Assembly: GCA_951640165.1 (NCBI GenBank)
Contig: OX621247.1
Coordinates: 29,920,001 to 29,984,000 of the forward strand
Length of the DNA: 64,000 nt
Reading direction: 5' to 3'
Origin: Pseudoips prasinana
Lineage: Eukaryota; Arthropoda; Insecta; Lepidoptera; Nolidae
Shown one piece after another: positions 9,601 to 18,579 of the stretch. A program made the translations under genes and the position numbers. The notes below the pieces were generated by a model. It was not told the DNA's origin and did no database searches. It saw nothing but the letters and a program-made list of their open reading frames with translations. Every line of letters starts with the position of its first letter. Within the stretch, counting starts at the first letter, position 1.

Positions 9601-11925
9601 GACATATATTTCAATTATAAAAAATTGTGGGTCCATATTAACCAAACATAGTGACAGCGGCAATTTTTTTTGGTAAGTCAATTGATTTACGTAAGTATTA
9701 CTAGGCTATTATTCTATAATACTAGTAGATCTATTCATGTGTAGCTCCTTTAAACTCTCATGTAGCTCCATCAATATTCCGCACTATTTTTGTCATACGT
9801 TTTATAAGATTGTTAACTAACTTATCAACTTATAAGTGGCTTGTTGCAGGAAGAAATCATAGATGTAACTCGTATGTTATTCAATAACTGGGAATTCAAT
9901 ACTACGTTCAGTTTTTATTGATATTTTTCTCTATAACTCAACAATTTGTGTGAGCTTACTTTTTCCGCGTTTCTTAAGAATATTTTTGAAATGAAAACTT
10001 CTTAAGGCGCGTGTTCAACGCGCCTTAAGAAGTTTTGGTTGGACAAAAATCATAGAATTCACGTCAGCTTTATTTGTATGGATTATATATATGTATGTGA
10101 AGTTTTTGGATAAACAAAGTATAACTATCTATATGTATAACTATTATTTAGATTGGAAGTGTAAAATAGTTTTCACTTCTATGGGTATCCAAAACCTACT
10201 CCGCATGTTTATTTTAAGAATATTATGTAAAGCCGCACTATATCTGTAAAACAAGTTAAGCAAAACTACAAGTTCTTTTTATACATATATGTTGGGCTTC
10301 CATTTAATCACAATCCCACCTGATGGTAAGTGAAGATGTTGTTTAGAGTGTGCCACGCGTACCAATAAGCTTCCTGTTCCCACTGGACCTGAATAAACCC
10401 ATTTTGTATGTGTTTGGACCCGTACCTCGGGAGAGAATTTTACAGCATGGTTGTACGAATGAGCAAAGAGGAAGAGAAATATGGCAAAATAAAATGTCAA
10501 CAAGAAAGCGGTGGAGACTCGCCCAAGGCTGTATTTTGGCATGATCAAAGTATGTTAGTTATTTTTTAAGACAACGTCCGCACTAGCTAAACGTATCCCT
10601 GAGTCGCGGGGTACCATATTATTGACAGACACAATAGCATCTAGTAATCCATTGTAATGTAGTAAAACAAATTGCCGAGGTTAATAAGATTGCCACCTTC
10701 TATTCTATTAAGACAATATTTCATTGTTTACGTTTTTTACGAATTATAAAGTCATAAATGAATAATGACAAACAAGAATATATTCCCACGGTTGATAACG
10801 TGTAAAATGCCGATTGATTCAAGGGACAGATTGTAGAATATGCATTGCAACATTAATTCACACTATTAAACAAACAATATGCATTTATAAATATATACCA
10901 CGTGAAAATAATAGAATTCAAGGTAAAACATCGAACTTAATAGGGATTATCTGCTGGAAACTCATTTTCGCAAGTTATAGTGAAGTTATCGAGAGAAACT
11001 CAATAATCGATGTTATATTTATGATATTAGTATTTTTTTAAGGTTCTATATAACTAAATATGGAGGCTGAGGTATACTAGATGTAGTAGGGTTAAATGGC
11101 CACTGGCTCTGTAAAATAATTATAGTATAGATATTTATTTTTTTAATAGTTCACAATTGTTAAGAAATTACTTTGATTGGTGACCCTTTGCTCGAAATTC
11201 GAATTTCATTGATTGTTCTATTCATAGTTTAATAGAACTTTGGATTATATTATGGTCGAATTATTAATAATCAAAGACTATATAGAAAACTATCTAAGAC
11301 TAGAAATTAAAATAAATAAATAAAATCATTTATTTCAGACAAAAGAGTCCATAAGCACGACAGGGTTGTTAGTATTAAAAGTAAACTAATGTTAGTAATT
11401 AAAATACAAAGTGTCACCGTCTACTCTGAAAGACAAATAATAAAATTTTATAATTTAATATATAAAATATTATATCTTAAATCATCATAAAAATTATATC
11501 TTAAGTTTTTTAATTTAAGATATAATTTTATGTTATTTAATTTAATGTATATTATAAAAAAAAATATCTGTGTTCCTTCTCGGCATCAACTATAACAGTG
11601 TTTAATTTCAAACTTAACCGTTCGCTTAATTTTAGTTAAAAATGAGTATTAATATCATATTAATTCGTTTTAATGCTTTGTACTAAAATAATATTATCAA
11701 TTATTTGATGTATCAGCCTTTAACTGGACGATGGTACAAAAGTAACCACCACATTCTAAACTCTATTCCGTTGCAATAAGAGCGAAATGGAATGAATAAT
11801 TCATGTACGCAATGACCTATTAAGGGTTAAAGTTAATACCACACAAACGCTTTACCCAAAATCCCTTCAATAATAACACTATTTTAATTAACCCTAAAAT
11901 GCACAACACTTACGTAAGCCTTCAT
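3435..11925 (-). CDS. Val-Pro-rich secreted cuticle-like protein gene (4 exons)
   Basis: Joined exons 11914-11925, 6380-6727, 5214-5363 and 3435-3629 give a 234-residue protein. Every junction has GT-AG borders and every intron is phase 0. Residues 1-16 ([16 protein letters not shown]) are a typical signal peptide, with predicted cleavage before Asp17; a Lys-Arg pair follows at about 26-27. Residues 28-97 are rich in Gly, His and Ala. From about 98 to 206 the chain is built from short VPVP, PYPV and VDRPYPV repeats. The end is His/Gly/Ser-rich ([10 protein letters not shown]) and finishes KYGW. There is no Cys-based domain and no chitin-binding R&R consensus visible. Such low-complexity VP-repeat secreted proteins are commonly classed among insect cuticular proteins, so a structural role in cuticle or another extracellular matrix is inferred. 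Introns of 5186, 1016 and 1584 bases carry many transposon fragments. A TATA box lies at 12013-12020. Expression and function are unproven. Confidence 0.85.
3733..3932 (-). repeat. SINE-5S copy (intron 3)
   Basis: Read on the minus strand, the head has TGAGGTTAAGCAAC, CGCGGTCAGTCCATA and ATGGGTAACC, close to the middle of 5S rRNA. The body follows with a degenerate GTGCTTC and the 3' part ATGTCAGAGCCCTATTGGGC. It is a moderately diverged copy of the family described at 46146. Confidence 0.75.
3953..4045 (+). repeat. SINE-B head, 3'-truncated
   Basis: GACCTGTTGGCGTGGTTGAC (A-box region) and GGGTTCGATTCTCACCCAGG (B-box region) mark the tRNA-like head of SINE-B. The usual tail is missing. Confidence 0.7.
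4555..4648 (-). repeat. tRNA-headed SINE fragment
   Basis: In minus orientation it contains GGCGTGG..(A-box region) and GGGTTCGATTCCTGCACTGG, a B-box match. It resembles SINE-D but is diverged. Confidence 0.5.
4682..4862 (-). mobile_element. LINE 3' untranslated end (LINE-X)
   Basis: Minus orientation: GAGTGTGAGTAAGGTCGCCA, GGGTCAGCAACACTTGTTAG, CGGTGTTGCGGCGGTGATCA, CTTACCATCAGGTGACCCAC, then A-rich tail (poly-T at 4684-4692 on the plus strand). The same end recurs at 6150, 56148, 58860 and 60280. No ORF is left. Confidence 0.7.
4968..5208 (-). mobile_element. 5'-truncated LINE 3' end at an exon border
   Basis: Minus frame reads [20 protein letters not shown] and [20 protein letters not shown], the usual C-terminal end of CR1/Jockey-like reverse transcriptases. 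A 3' UTR (CTTGCCATCAGGTGAGATCG) and poly(A), seen as T-run near 4970, follow. It starts about 5 bases inside intron 3, next to the donor of exon 3. Confidence 0.8.
5214..5363 (-). CDS. Cuticle-like gene, exon 3
   Basis: Exactly 50 codons between an acceptor CTTTCAG and a donor CAG followed by GTAACC. All of it is VP-repeat (starts [20 protein letters not shown], ends [11 protein letters not shown]). A LINE 3' end begins within about 5 bases of the donor, on the intron side. Confidence 0.9.
5614..5815 (+). mobile_element. Short internally deleted RTE (SIDE), copy 1
   Basis: Begins TTTGTGGTGACGGC like the RTE 5' end (17230 on the minus strand), continues CCGAGGGAATACCTACCAGA and GAACGGGCAG, then jumps to TGGGGCGGCTTGTGTCCAGC, the RTE 3' end. 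The coding core is absent. See 51000 and 54498 for better copies. Confidence 0.7.
5928..6020 (+). mobile_element. RTE 3' end fragment
   Basis: GCAAGACCGGCCATTGTGGA, GATCCTTGGGGTAGGCCTTT and an ATCATCATC-like tail match the last bases of the RTE at 63510-63600. Confidence 0.75.
6150..6300 (-). mobile_element. LINE-X 3' end (intron 2)
   Basis: Plus strand: T-run, then GGCAAACGAGCAATTGGGTC, ATCTGATGATAAGTGATCAC, AACACCAGAGGAGCCGCAAG. Reverse complement of the 3' end at 4682, with poly(A) to the left. Confidence 0.7.
6380..6727 (-). CDS. Cuticle-like gene, exon 2
   Basis: 116 codons. The acceptor is a run of T then CCAG before GTC; the donor is AAG followed by GTAGGT. It encodes the rest of the signal peptide, the dibasic site, the Gly/His/Ala-rich region ([20 protein letters not shown]) and the first [20 protein letters not shown] repeats. 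Confidence 0.9.
6940..7090 (-). repeat. SINE-5S copy with internal deletion
   Basis: 3' part GGTGTCAGAGTTGCCACCCA and GTAGGCCTCTGACATTGCTT, then 5S-like GTTGCTTAACCTCGCCGAAC and CGGTGAGA. The region between (the GGTCACCCAT box) is deleted and replaced by ACCTACCTAACC. Confidence 0.65.
7120..7262 (+). repeat. SINE-B copy, shortened tail
   Basis: GGGCCTGTTGGCGTGGTTGG and GTGGGTTCGATTTCCACCCA mark the head; TTAGTTTGGGATCAGATGAC is the tail end. About 100 bases of the usual tail are missing between them. Confidence 0.8.
7265..7460 (+). pseudogene. LINE reverse transcriptase thumb fragment
   Basis: The frame reads [20 protein letters not shown] then [13 protein letters not shown], the region after the polymerase palm in Jockey/CR1-like reverse transcriptases (LSYGI.WGG, IQKAQR). 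No catalytic residues are present. Fragment in intron 1 of the cuticle-like gene. Confidence 0.7.
7463..8334. other. Intron 1 AT-rich DNA, nothing recognised
   Basis: An ORF of 97 codons exists on the minus strand at 7595-7888, but its composition (Asn, His, Thr, Ser) and lack of any family resemblance suggest chance. Confidence 0.5.
8335..8945 (+). pseudogene. LINE C-terminus with 3' UTR
   Basis: The frame contains [20 protein letters not shown] and [20 protein letters not shown], typical of the end of Jockey/CR1-like ORF2. The 3' UTR includes GGAAGAGATCACATTTTAGT and GATAAGACCGCC, a GTACAATAAAGAG polyadenylation signal and a (TAA)n tail at 8908-8937. Confidence 0.8.
8946..9993. other. Intron 1 AT-rich DNA, nothing recognised
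   Basis: No ORF, repeat motif or terminal repeat that I can support. Confidence 0.5.
9994..10036. repeat. Perfect 18-base inverted repeat, 7-base loop
   Basis: Arms AAAACTTCTTAAGGCGCG (9994-10011) and its reverse complement (10019-10036) flank TGTTCAA. It sits in intron 1. Confidence 0.9.
10290..10500 (-). mobile_element. LINE 3' end (intron 1)
   Basis: Plus strand: CTTCCATTTAATCACAATCC, CACCTGATGGTAAGTGAAGA, TGTTG.. then ACCCATTTTGTATGTGTTTG. This is the same family as the LINE end at 4968, more diverged. No frame survives. Confidence 0.6.
10501..11913. other. Intron 1, AT-rich with a short SINE-D tail remnant
   Basis: GACAACGTCCGCACTAGCTA and GAGTCGCGGGGTACC near 10570-10620 match the tail seen at 57690-57735. 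11440-11550 is an AT-rich imperfect inverted repeat around TTATATCTTAA. Nothing else was recognised. Confidence 0.45.
11914..11925 (-). CDS. Cuticle-like gene, exon 1 (MKAY)
   Basis: ATG AAG GCT TAC is followed directly by the donor GTAAGT. These four codons complete the signal peptide that continues at exon 2 ([12 protein letters not shown]). A tiny coding first exon ending in phase 0 after 4-5 codons is common in insect cuticular protein genes. The first ATG downstream of the TATA box is this one. Confidence 0.85.
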
Positions 11926-12012
11926 AGTGTTAATTCTCACTGCACTGAAACTGTTTAACACTGTAAGGTACGACTCACACTGTGCATATGTGCTCTGTGC
12001 TGTACTTAACTC

Positions 12013-12020
12013 TTATATAA
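12013..12020 (-). promoter_or_regulatory. TATA box of the cuticle-like gene
   Basis: On the minus strand the sequence reads TTATATAAG, about 90 bases upstream of the ATG. A CAGTG initiator-like pentamer at 11978-11982 lies about 38 bases downstream, so the transcription start is probably 11980-11990 with a leader of about 60 bases. The start site is inferred only from spacing. Confidence 0.65.
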
Positions 12021-12021
12021 G

Positions 12022-12990
12022 GCCGCCACCCCACTATGGTGCGACAGCTTAACACTAAACGGAGCATTTGCGACACTTTGCTGCAGCTATGGAAGGATTT
12101 TGGTCGGTATTCAAATTAGCTGAGTAGCTGCAGTCATTCTTTTGTGGGTCTATGGGTTAAGGCAAAATTAAGTTAATTAGCACACATGGTTGGTGAATTT
12201 CGTTTATAAGAACCGTTATCGTAAATTAACGTGCTAATGTGAAAATGCTTCTAAGATATGAAATCGATAGCACTTGCCGAAATACTAGTTGTGTTAAATT
12301 ATATTTGTAATAATTAACATAAGCTAAACATATATTTGCTAAGCAATAAAATAAAAATATTATAATTGGATTTTCATAATAGTTTGAAGTTATTTTCAGC
12401 AATAGCAAATTGTTGTGGAGTTTCGCATATAAATTTAGAACGCATCATAACAGTACATCAATATACTCATAGAATATCATACTAATCATAGAAATTAGAC
12501 ATTCGGATCAACACACAGAGAATACATGATTATTTAAATGTTTATAAATAATAATAATAACATTTTATAATCAATTTTTTACGTATTCGATGGTACCCAT
12601 ACTAACGCCTTTGTGAGTAAAAGGTCACAGTACAGCATTATGCCACAAATGACTGTGGCACTGATTTTCAACTGTTTCTTTGTGTTATGAAAAAATACGA
12701 TAGTAACTATTAATAATATATTATTAACTTCTCAGTTTTTAACTGCCTCCCCTGCTCAATATCTTATTAAAACTACCTAACAATATATTGTATAGTGTTA
12801 TATCTAACAGCTGCAAATAAAATTAATTTACGGGAAGGCACTATTCTATCTCCAGCTTGAGAGAACATAGTACAGTTATATATAACATATGTTGAGTTAT
12901 ACATATATAAGAACCAAGGGTCTTTCTTATAATTTATCCAACGATACTATATTCCAAGCTGTCCCGGCAGAGGTAGGTCTGCTCTTTGTA
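12022..12990. other. Upstream flank of the cuticle-like gene
   Basis: AT-rich. A sequence of enhancer type may be present but nothing diagnostic is visible beyond the TATA box. No ORF of note. Confidence 0.5.
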
Positions 12991-13400
12991 AGAATAACAT
13001 ATTATTTATTTATTTTCAAATTTATGTACACACTGATAGTATAAAAGAAAGAAAGAATAAGAAACAAGAGAAGACATACACAAAGGTACTACTTATTTCT
13101 AAATAAATCTCTTACAGTAGACCTGCAAGAGGAGATTTTGGAAGAGAGGAAGATATGAGTGTCTAGGATGATATACATACATACGACAAAATATACATTT
13201 ACATATACATAAATACATACATAATTTAAAATAATAAACTACATAAAATACATATATCTAAGGCAAAGAGGAAAGGTAGTGTTCTTTTAACCTTTTTTTT
13301 TAATAAGGAGATGGTTATTATGGAGATGGCTATTACGTATGTTAGGCGGAAGAGAGTTCCACAGCCTAACCGCCTGAACAGTGAAGGATATTACAAAATT
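12990..13400 (-). pseudogene. LINE C-terminus and 3' UTR fragment
   Basis: On the minus strand 13315-13400 reads FTVQAVRLWNSLPPNIRNSH, the conserved end of Jockey/CR1-like reverse transcriptases. AT-rich 3' UTR follows to about 13010. Confidence 0.65.
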
Positions 13401-13674
13401 GCCAAAATAAAAATCTGTTGATCCGGTCGCTGCCAAGCTTTACATCGTCATATCTGAACTAATACGAAGATTGTCTGTAAATTTCATCAAAATCACTGCT
13501 GCTGTTTTGAGGTCTATAGGAAACACTCATTTACATCATAAATCATCTCCGTTCTAAATTTCATCAAAATCCGATCAGCCATAGAGAATTTGATATCTAT
13601 CTCTATATACCTATAGAAATGTCTCTGGTAACATCTGAAAGAATTCATACACACACAGCTTGCGGAATTTTTTA

Positions 13675-13828
13675 AATGCACGCCGTAGGTCATGGGTTCG
13701 ATTCCCACCCGGGAGAGGTGTACATGAACATGTCTATTTGTGTGTAATTATCTATATGAGTATGTATTTACAAAAGAAAAGTAGTATATGTAGTATATCA
13801 GTTATTTGGGTTCCATAGTACAAGCTGT
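13675..13828 (+). repeat. SINE-B copy lacking the A-box part
   Basis: Starts near ATGCACGCCGTAGGTCATGG, keeps GTTCGATTCCCACCCGGG and the tail TATGAGTATGTATTTACAAA and CAGTTATTTGGGTTCCATAG. The 5' 30 bases and the last 60 are missing. Confidence 0.7.
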
Positions 13829-14056
13829 AATTAAATATTAAAAGATATTAAATTTGGATGGAAAACTCAAATTATCAAAAATATATAATTTATTTCAAAA
13901 TTCATGTATTCCGTTAAAACGAGTTACGATACATTTATATGGACTCGTATTTTTTTTATCCAACCGTGCTGTGCATAACATTCCAGCTATTGAGAAGAAC
14001 TGCCCGAAAACTCCGTGAGAATTATTTTTTACAATAAATTTAGGTTAGGGTTAATT

Positions 14057-17000
14057 CATCATCATCATCATATCAGCCGAAAGACGTCCACTGCTGGACA
14101 AAGGCCTCCCCCAAAGATCTCCACAATTGCCGGTCTTGCGCTATCCGCATCCAGCGATTTCCAGCGGCCCGCACAAGATCATTGGTCCATCTTGTAGGGG
14201 GCCTGCCCACGCTGCGTTTTCCGGTTCGTGGTCGCCAATCGAGAACCTTTCTGCCCCAACGGCCGTCGGCTCTACGAGCTATGTGCCCTGCCCACTGCCA
14301 CTTCAGCTTGGCAATTCTTCGGGCTATGTCGGTGACTTTGGTTCGCCTGCGGATTTCGTCATTTCTGATGCGATCCCGCAGGGAAACTCCGAGCATAGCC
14401 CTCTCCATTGCTCTTTGGGTGACCTTGAGCCTTCTAATAAGGCCCATAGTGAGCGACCACGTCTCTGTTCCGTATGTCATCACTGGCAACACACACTGGT
14501 CGAAGACTTTCGACTTGAGACACTGCGGTATTTTGGACGAGAAGATGTTACGTAGCTTCCCGAACGCTGCCCATCCGAGTTGGATTCTACGATTGACCTC
14601 CTTCTCGAAGTTGGACCTACCTAGTTGGATGGTCTGTCCTAGGTAAATATAGTTCTCTACAACTTCGAGTGCAGAGTCACCAACTTTCAATTGAGTGGGT
14701 GCAACATGGACGTTTGACATGATTTTCGTCTTATCCATGTTCATTTTCAGACCCACTTGTTGAGAGACTCTGCTGAGGTCATCGAGCATTGTACCGAGGT
14801 CTTCCATGGTCTCAGCCATGACTACGATATCATCGGCAAATCGAAGGTGAGTGATGTACTCGCCATTGACATTGATGCCAAAGCCTTTCCAGTCCAGAAG
14901 CTTGAAGACGTCTTCCAATGCAGCGGTGAACAGTTTCGGAGATATAACATCTCCCTGTCTCACGCCTCGCTGCAAGTAGATAGGTTTCGAGATCTGGTCC
15001 TGGAGTCGCACTGACATAGTGGCGTTTTCATACAAACACTTTATCACCTCGATATACCGGTAGTCAATTTGGCACCTTATGAGAGACCTCAGCACGGCCC
15101 ATGTTTCGATAGTATCAAAGGCTTTCTCATAGTCCACAAACGCTAAGCACAGTGGCTTATTATACTCTTCGGTCTTCTGTATAACTTGCCGCAGCGTATG
15201 TATGTGGTCTATGGTGCTAAAGCCTTTTCGGAAACCGGCTTGTTCGGGAGGCTGGAAGTCGTCAAACCTGCGCGCGAGACGGTTCGTAACGACCCTCGAA
15301 AACAACTTGTAAACATGGCTCAGCAGTGTGATGGGTCTATAATTCTTCAATAGGGTTTTGTCGCCGTTTTTGAAGAAGAGCACCACCACACTTCTGTGCC
15401 ATGCTTGTGGCGTTTGACCATCTAGTATGACGGAGTTAAATAACTTCTGAAGGGCCCGTAGGATTGGTGTACTACCCGCCTTCAGAAGCTCTGCTGTAAC
15501 TCCATCATCACCAGGCGCCTTGTTGTTCTTGAGTTGTTTGAGAGCCATTCTAATCTCGTACAGGCTGACGTCCGGGATGTCTTCGGTGTAATGTCGGGTT
15601 AGTCGTGCTCTGGGATCTGAGGCATGACTTTTGACAGGTGGCTGTGTTGTCGTATATAACTGTCCGTAGAACTTCTCGATCTCTCCCAGCAACTCAGGTT
15701 TAGACGTGACGATTCTACCATCCTCAGTCTTCAGCTTCGTCAGTTGGCTCTGTCCAACAGACAGAGCTCTTGCGAACACTTTGGAGCCTTTATTCCGCTC
15801 AATGGCCTCTTTAATACTAATTGTATTAAATTGCCGCGTGTCGCGAGTCAAAGACTTTGAGATCTGTCTGTTGAGCTGCCGATATCTGGTAGCATCATCT
15901 GAGGATGTCAGAACCATTTTCCGTCTATCTTCCATAAGTTGCAGGGTAAAGTCAGAGATCTTTTTAGTTCTGTTTGTACGGCGGGCCTTGAAGACCTTAG
16001 ACCCAGCCGTATGGACAATTTCTACGAGCCTGTCATAGTATGAGTCCACTTCCTCGCAGTCTGCTAGGCATTCGAAACGGTTTTGCAGTTCGAGCTGAAA
16101 TGGTTCGGGGTTTTGGACGTGGATAGGTAAAGGTCGGAGCGTAGACTTTATCAGTCGGGACCTCTGGAGTTTGACATTAAGGTTCAATGAGCCTCTGACC
16201 AGTCTGTGATCGCTCCCGGTTTTAACCGCATTGATCACGGAGACATCATTGAACATCTGTCGTCTCGTCGACAAGATAAAGTCTATCTCATTTTTAGTTT
16301 TACCATCCGGGCTCACCCAGGTCCATTTGCGGTGATCCGGCTTCCTGAAGAAGGAATTCATCATAAAGAGTCCCTCCTTCTCCATGAAGTCGGCCAACAT
16401 TTGGCCCCGGGGGTTCCGGTCACCAGTTCCAAATTGCCCCACTCTCAGCTCATTACCGAATCGTTTGCCCAGCTTCGCGTTAAAGTCTCCCATGACCACA
16501 GTGAAATAGGAGTTAGAGGTATGTATGGCTCTGGATATGTCCTCATACATAACCTCGACTTCATCGTCGGAGTGTGTCGAAGTGGGTGCGTATACCTGTA
16601 TAACCTTCAACGAATACCGCTTGGTGATTCTGAGTATAAGGTACGCAACCCTCGTCGACACACTCTCGATTTTCACTAGGTTGTTCACGAGGGACTTGTG
16701 GACTATGAACCCGACACCACCTTGGGATATTTGGTCACCCTCCCGGTAATAGAGCAGGTTTCCGGATTTCAGTATTATCGAGTCCTCCCCCTCTCTTCGG
16801 ACTTCAGATAATCCTACAATATCCCAATGTAACCTGCTCAATTCTTCCTCCAGTTCGGTTATCTTCTCGTCGGACCGCAGTGTACGTGTGTTATATGTTG
16901 CCAGGGCCAGAGGTCGTCGGTGTTGGTAACGCGGAATCTGCCGGGGATTCTTAGCACCTCCTGCCCTGCCGTAACCACGGCTGTTACCACGGCTGGGAAT

Positions 17001-17230
17001 AGCAGGGCTGCCGGGGACTGGGGGCCGCGGTTTGGTTGTGTCCATCATTTGAGGGGATTTGCCATAATCGCCACGCTTGGCAGACGGGTTGGCGATCGCA
17101 GTAAGGTGGACATGGTACTCAGGAGAACGCTGCTGCCCGTTCTCTGGTATATATTCCCTCGGGACGACTTTTACGTCCCCCCACGGGATGAGAGGGGGTG
17201 GTGATATTCTTAGGCCGTCACCACACAGCA
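14057..17230 (-). mobile_element. Full-length RTE-clade LINE, copy 1
   Basis: A 3174-base non-LTR retrotransposon flanked by a perfect 10-base target duplication, AGGGTTAATT, at 14047-14056 and 17231-17240. The 3' end carries the RTE-style short tandem tail, (ATG/ATC)n, instead of poly(A). The 5' end reads TGCTGTGTGGTGACGGCC and matches copy 2 at 60764. One continuous frame fills nearly the whole element. Exact duplication and the open frame suggest recent insertion. It sits beside an older LINE fragment at 17255. Confidence 0.93.
14073..17048 (-). CDS. RTE ORF: endonuclease-reverse transcriptase
   Basis: 991 residues from the first ATG (MMDTTKPRPPVP). The open frame continues upstream to a TTG at 17231, 1052 codons in all, with no earlier ATG. 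Counting from that TTG: apurinic-like endonuclease at about 107-350, with Asn114, Glu143 (GLSEVRR), the VMGDFNAKLG motif at 246-255, NEIDF near 314-318 and SDH at 340-342. Reverse transcriptase follows at about 560-810, with APGDDGVTAE, GFRKGFSTIDHI, AFVDYEKAFD (Asp700), RGVRQGDVISPKL and the catalytic FADD (798-801). The C-terminal part has FDQCVLPVMTYGTETW and the Trp/Arg-rich WQWAGHIARRADGRW. The protein nicks target DNA and reverse-transcribes its own RNA in place. All key residues are present, so it may be competent; transcription is not shown. Numerous antisense ORFs here are shadows. Confidence 0.93.
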   Translation of the reverse strand: MMDTTKPRPPVPGSPAIPSRGNSRGYGRAGGAKNPRQIPRYQHRRPLALATYNTRTLRSDEKITELEEELSRLHWDIVGLSEVRREGEDSIILKSGNLLYYREGDQISQGGVGFIVHKSLVNNLVKIESVSTRVAYLILRITKRYSLKVIQVYAPTSTHSDDEVEVMYEDISRAIHTSNSYFTVVMGDFNAKLGKRFGNELRVGQFGTGDRNPRGQMLADFMEKEGLFMMNSFFRKPDHRKWTWVSPDGKTKNEIDFILSTRRQMFNDVSVINAVKTGSDHRLVRGSLNLNVKLQRSRLIKSTLRPLPIHVQNPEPFQLELQNRFECLADCEEVDSYYDRLVEIVHTAGSKVFKARRTNRTKKISDFTLQLMEDRRKMVLTSSDDATRYRQLNRQISKSLTRDTRQFNTISIKEAIERNKGSKVFARALSVGQSQLTKLKTEDGRIVTSKPELLGEIEKFYGQLYTTTQPPVKSHASDPRARLTRHYTEDIPDVSLYEIRMALKQLKNNKAPGDDGVTAELLKAGSTPILRALQKLFNSVILDGQTPQAWHRSVVVLFFKNGDKTLLKNYRPITLLSHVYKLFSRVVTNRLARRFDDFQPPEQAGFRKGFSTIDHIHTLRQVIQKTEEYNKPLCLAFVDYEKAFDTIETWAVLRSLIRCQIDYRYIEVIKCLYENATMSVRLQDQISKPIYLQRGVRQGDVISPKLFTAALEDVFKLLDWKGFGINVNGEYITHLRFADDIVVMAETMEDLGTMLDDLSRVSQQVGLKMNMDKTKIMSNVHVAPTQLKVGDSALEVVENYIYLGQTIQLGRSNFEKEVNRRIQLGWAAFGKLRNIFSSKIPQCLKSKVFDQCVLPVMTYGTETWSLTMGLIRRLKVTQRAMERAMLGVSLRDRIRNDEIRRRTKVTDIARRIAKLKWQWAGHIARRADGRWGRKVLDWRPRTGKRSVGRPPTRWTNDLVRAAGNRWMRIAQDRQLWRSLGEAFVQQWTSFG

Positions 17231-17254
17231 AGGGTTAATTACAAATTTTTTATA

Positions 17255-17350
17255 TGTGTTGTCTTGGCACAACTTCCTTCACCTGGTTCATATTTTTAGG
17301 TCTCGGTCTGCCTCTCTTACTTCTTGCCTCAATTTTGCCTTCTATGATGT
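17255..17350 (-). pseudogene. LINE C-terminal fragment
   Basis: Minus frame reads FITNIIEGKIEARSKRGRPR, resembling the NIIEGKIEG.R.RGRPR motif near the end of RTE/L2-like ORF2. Short and isolated, next to RTE copy 1. Confidence 0.55.
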
Positions 17351-17785
17351 TGGTGATGAAGTTGTGAAATTGGAGGCTTACAAGGAAGTCAATAGTCCAA
17401 GAGTTGGCACGCATTTTTGGGTAGGTATTTGAGGCAAGCTGAAAACTTGTCCTATAGCTCTTCAGACACAATCCAACACGGAACTGCAGACCTGGCTGGC
17501 GGGTAGCGGGTCTAAACCAACCCCTAAATTTTTGTTTTTTTTTTTATCCAAAAAATGTATTTGAGGCAAGCTGAAATTTTGATATGTTGTAGTTTAATGT
17601 TTATTATTATTAGAGGCGACGATCGCATTTTATTTACTTCTATTTTAAAAGTAACCCGTCTGAAAAAAATCGGCGGAACAGTATCTTACACGGGCCACGG
17701 ATTTAAACGCGGAGCAGTCAATACGGTACGGAGACCGGAAGTCCGGGAACCGGTTTTTAGTTTAAAAAAAGTTTGTATTGGTTTA
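17351..17785. other. Non-coding, nothing recognised
   Basis: TATTTGAGGCAAGCTGAAAA near 17427 and TATTTGAGGCAAGCTGAAAT near 17557 form a short direct repeat about 130 bases apart. No gene. Confidence 0.45.
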
Positions 17786-17963
17786 CTAGCCGTGCCCGCG
17801 GTTTCACCCGCCACAAACTTTATAAATTATACACTATATGTTATTCGGATATATAAGCTATATAACTGTAAAGCCTCATCAAAATCTGTTCCGTATTTTC
17901 CGTGAAAGAGTAACCAACATCTATGCATACTCACAAACTATCGCATTTACAATATTGGTAGGA
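17786..17963 (-). mobile_element. Non-autonomous Helitron
   Basis: Minus strand: starts TCCTACCAATATTG, contains CACGGAAAATACGG, ends in GCGGGTGAAACCGC hairpin, GGGCACGGCTAG, followed by T. TC..CTAG termini, the 3' hairpin and insertion between A and T are Helitron hallmarks. 178 bases, no ORF. Confidence 0.8.
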
Positions 17964-18522
17964 TTTATTTTCTTGTTAAACTGTTCAGGTAACTTCTGAA
18001 CAGTTAATTTGTAAGATATAGGATTTATTAAAGTAGAAATACCACCAAATTGCATGGTTACTTTGTAACAAATAGGTTACTTTAGCACTATTACAGAATA
18101 CCCATATAACCAGAAATCTAATTGAATTACGATCGGTCGCGCAGTATACGCTCCAATTCTCACTTTCCCTGTAACACATTTAGCCAGCTTCCCGACCAAA
18201 ATACGCTGGTCCTTATCTCAGTACATCTATGCAATGTTGGCATAACTGCGGCCTATTAAGGGTCCAGACCATCGTAAAGTGGTTAGTTAATAATGTCTAT
18301 TACATTTATTTGCGTAGAACCTGCAAATAGCATATAATGTGTTCTAATTTAAATGGACGCATAACGGTAAGCGAGTAACACTTAATTTTATTGGTATATT
18401 ATTATGGTATTATGCAAAATCCAAAGTAGCCTGTACTATGTATAAAATACAATAAGTATTGCTGCTGTTGCTGTTGCACATGTGTTCTATAAGTCTCCAA
18501 AACCTGGTTCTCATGGCGGTAG
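17964..18522. other. Non-coding, nothing recognised
   Basis: GTTCAGGTAACTTCTGAACAGTTAA near 17982 is a short imperfect inverted repeat. No other structure. Confidence 0.45.
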
Positions 18523-18572
18523 AATATACTGTATATGAGAATCTGTAGGCACAGATTCTCATACAGTATATT
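18523..18572. repeat. Inverted repeat, 22-24-base arms, 4-base loop
   Basis: AATATACTGTAT..GAGAATCTGT at 18523-18546 pairs with 18551-18572 around AGGC, with one 2-base bulge. It lies directly upstream of a SINE-A copy. Confidence 0.85.
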
Positions 18573-18579
18573 GAGACAG

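Noticed and set aside
14127..17204. Many plus-strand ORFs of 60-157 codons over RTE copy 1, and minus-strand ones over copy 2
   Set aside because: They are antisense shadows of the RTE reading frame, occur identically in both copies and have no separate family resemblance.
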